A stretch of DNA of 64,000 nucleotides from Phyllobacteriaceae bacterium UBA1940 (GTDB lineage Bacteria; Pseudomonadota; Alphaproteobacteria; Rhizobiales; Rhizobiaceae). The DNA is taken from positions 35,792 through 99,791 of the forward strand of contig DDFA01000113.1 in NCBI GenBank assembly GCA_002336975.1, given 5' to 3'. The position numbers were made by a program, and so were the translations under genes. The notes beneath the pieces were generated by a model. That model was not told the origin of the DNA. It did not search any database and saw only the letters and a list, made by a program, of their open reading frames with translations. Of the stretch, positions 63,247 to 64,000 are shown piece after piece (positions within the stretch are counted from its first letter, which is position 1; every line of letters begins with the position of its first letter).

Positions 63247-64000
63247 TCAAGCCACCCCCGCGATGGCGCGCGCGAACTCGTTTGCCGAGAACGGTTCGAG
63301 GTCGTCGACCTGTTCGCCGACGCCGATGAAATAGACCGGCAGCCTGTGCTTGGCGGCAATCCCCACCAGGATGCCGCCGCGCGCGGTGCCGTCGAGTTTT
63401 GTCATCACCAGCCCGTTGACGCCTGCGACATTGCGAAAAATCTCGACCTGGTTGAGCGCGTTCTGGCCGGTGGTGGCGTCAACCGTCTGCAACACGGTGT
63501 GCGGCGCGTCGGGGTCGAGCTTTCCGAGCACGCGGACGATCTTTTCCAGCTCGGCCATCAGCTCGGTCTTGTTCTGCAGCCGGCCGGCGGTGTCGATGAT
63601 CAGCACGTCCGAACCTGCTTCCTTCGCTTGCTCGAATGCGTCGTAGGCGAGGCCCGCGGCGTCGGCGCCGAGCCTGGTCGCGACCACCGGCGAGCCGGTG
63701 CGCTCGCCCCAGATTTTCAGCTGTTCGATGGCCGCGGCGCGAAACGTGTCGCCGGCCGCCAGCATGACGTTCAGCCCGCCCTGACGCAGCTTGGCCGCCA
63801 GCTTGCCGATGGTGGTGGTCTTGCCGGTGCCGTTGACGCCGACGACGAGGATGACATGCGGCTTGTGCGACAGGTCGAGCTCCAGCGGCATCGCCACCGG
63901 CTTCAGCACCTTCTCGATCTCGGTCGCCATCACGGCGCGCACCTCGGCGTCGGAAATGTCGCGGCCCAGCCGGGTGGCGGCGAGCGTATCGGTGACGCGC
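63247..64000 (-). CDS. ftsY: Signal recognition particle receptor FtsY (5' end beyond window)
   Basis: The C-terminal 251 or so codons of FtsY, the GTPase receptor for the signal recognition particle. The NG domain is clear: TLAATRLGRDISDAEVRAVM leads into GVNGTGKTTTIGKLAAKL (P-loop), AAGDTFRAAAIEQL, VLIIDTAGRLQNKTELM, TKLDGTARGG (GTP specificity) and the closing GVGEQVDDLEPFSANEFARAIAG. The frame stays open to base 64000, so the N-terminal part is cut by the window edge. Confidence 0.95.
   Translation of the reverse strand, partial: RVTDTLAATRLGRDISDAEVRAVMATEIEKVLKPVAMPLELDLSHKPHVILVVGVNGTGKTTTIGKLAAKLRQGGLNVMLAAGDTFRAAAIEQLKIWGERTGSPVVATRLGADAAGLAYDAFEQAKEAGSDVLIIDTAGRLQNKTELMAELEKIVRVLGKLDPDAPHTVLQTVDATTGQNALNQVEIFRNVAGVNGLVMTKLDGTARGGILVGIAAKHRLPVYFIGVGEQVDDLEPFSANEFARAIAGVA

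Noticed and set aside
1-64000. CRISPR arrays, prophage genes, complete insertion sequences
   Set aside because: No regularly spaced direct repeats, integrases, phage structural genes or transposases were recognised anywhere.

Overview
The window looks like a chromosomal segment of a GC-rich alphaproteobacterium of the order Hyphomicrobiales (Rhizobiales). The evidence is gene content and order: hisB-DUF2628-hisH-hisA-hisF-hisE-coaA divergent from hslV-hslU, mltA-timA-fxsA-secB-dnaQ-coaE-aroE-maf-ppsR-hemE, rho, mnmE-mnmG-rsmG-parA-parB, and phaR divergent from phaA-phaB. Genus cannot be fixed from the sequence alone.

The landmark is the probable chromosomal replication origin between ppsR and hemE (about 22.46-22.85 kb). 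It carries one perfect and several near-perfect DnaA boxes, a cluster of four GANTC (CcrM-type) sites next to an AT-rich stretch, and a switch in gene strand: most genes to the left are on minus, most to the right on plus. About 7 kb to the right are two ParB-type parS palindromes flanking the mnmE-mnmG gap and a third inside rsmG, just ahead of parA-parB. Origin, centromere and segregation genes therefore sit within about 11 kb.

Layout. 0-5 kb: membrane and cytoplasmic sugar-transfer genes (GT87, GT-C-like, GtrA, methyltransferase, GT2); the GT2 gene is split by an in-frame TAA. 5-11.2 kb: coaA and the histidine operon on minus, interrupted twice: by a roughly 360-bp TA-flanked inverted-repeat (MITE-like) element between hisE and hisF, and by an AT-rich DUF3800 gene plus a probable structured RNA between hisF and hisA. 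11.4-13.8 kb: hslV, an acetyltransferase and hslU. 13.8-22.5 kb: DUF1402, XRE regulator, Smr, MltA, Tim44-like, FxsA, SecB and the dnaQ-coaE-aroE-maf-ppsR run. 22.8-33.5 kb: hemE-hemJ, rho, a thioredoxin-fold DUF255 protein, mnmE, mnmG, rsmG, parA, parB. 33.6-39.8 kb: purE-purK, rpmJ, TPR protein, hydrolase, YhhN, EamA exporter, DUF3108 and tRNA-Glu. 39.9-46 kb: a ugp-like ABC importer with a DeoR regulator and a divergent metallophosphodiesterase, suggesting glycerol-3-phosphate or glycerophosphodiester use. 46-47.3 kb: reductase-like protein and pyroglutamyl peptidase. 47.3-53.7 kb: the phosphate cluster pstSCAB-phoU-phoB without phoR. 53.8-56.7 kb: an exported vanadium-haloperoxidase/PAP2-type protein translationally coupled to a CRTAC1-type FG-GAP protein. 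56.7-64 kb: polyprenyl synthase, mtgA, rpmF, membrane protein, phaR/phaA/phaB, YciB and ftsY, which runs off the right edge.

Most of the window is core-genome sequence. The accessory signals are the DUF3800-RNA insertion, the MITE-like element, the broken glycosyltransferase, the haloperoxidase-CRTAC1 pair and several dispersed palindromes. No CRISPR array, prophage or intact insertion sequence was seen. The long antisense reading frames across the GC-rich genes were judged to be shadows.
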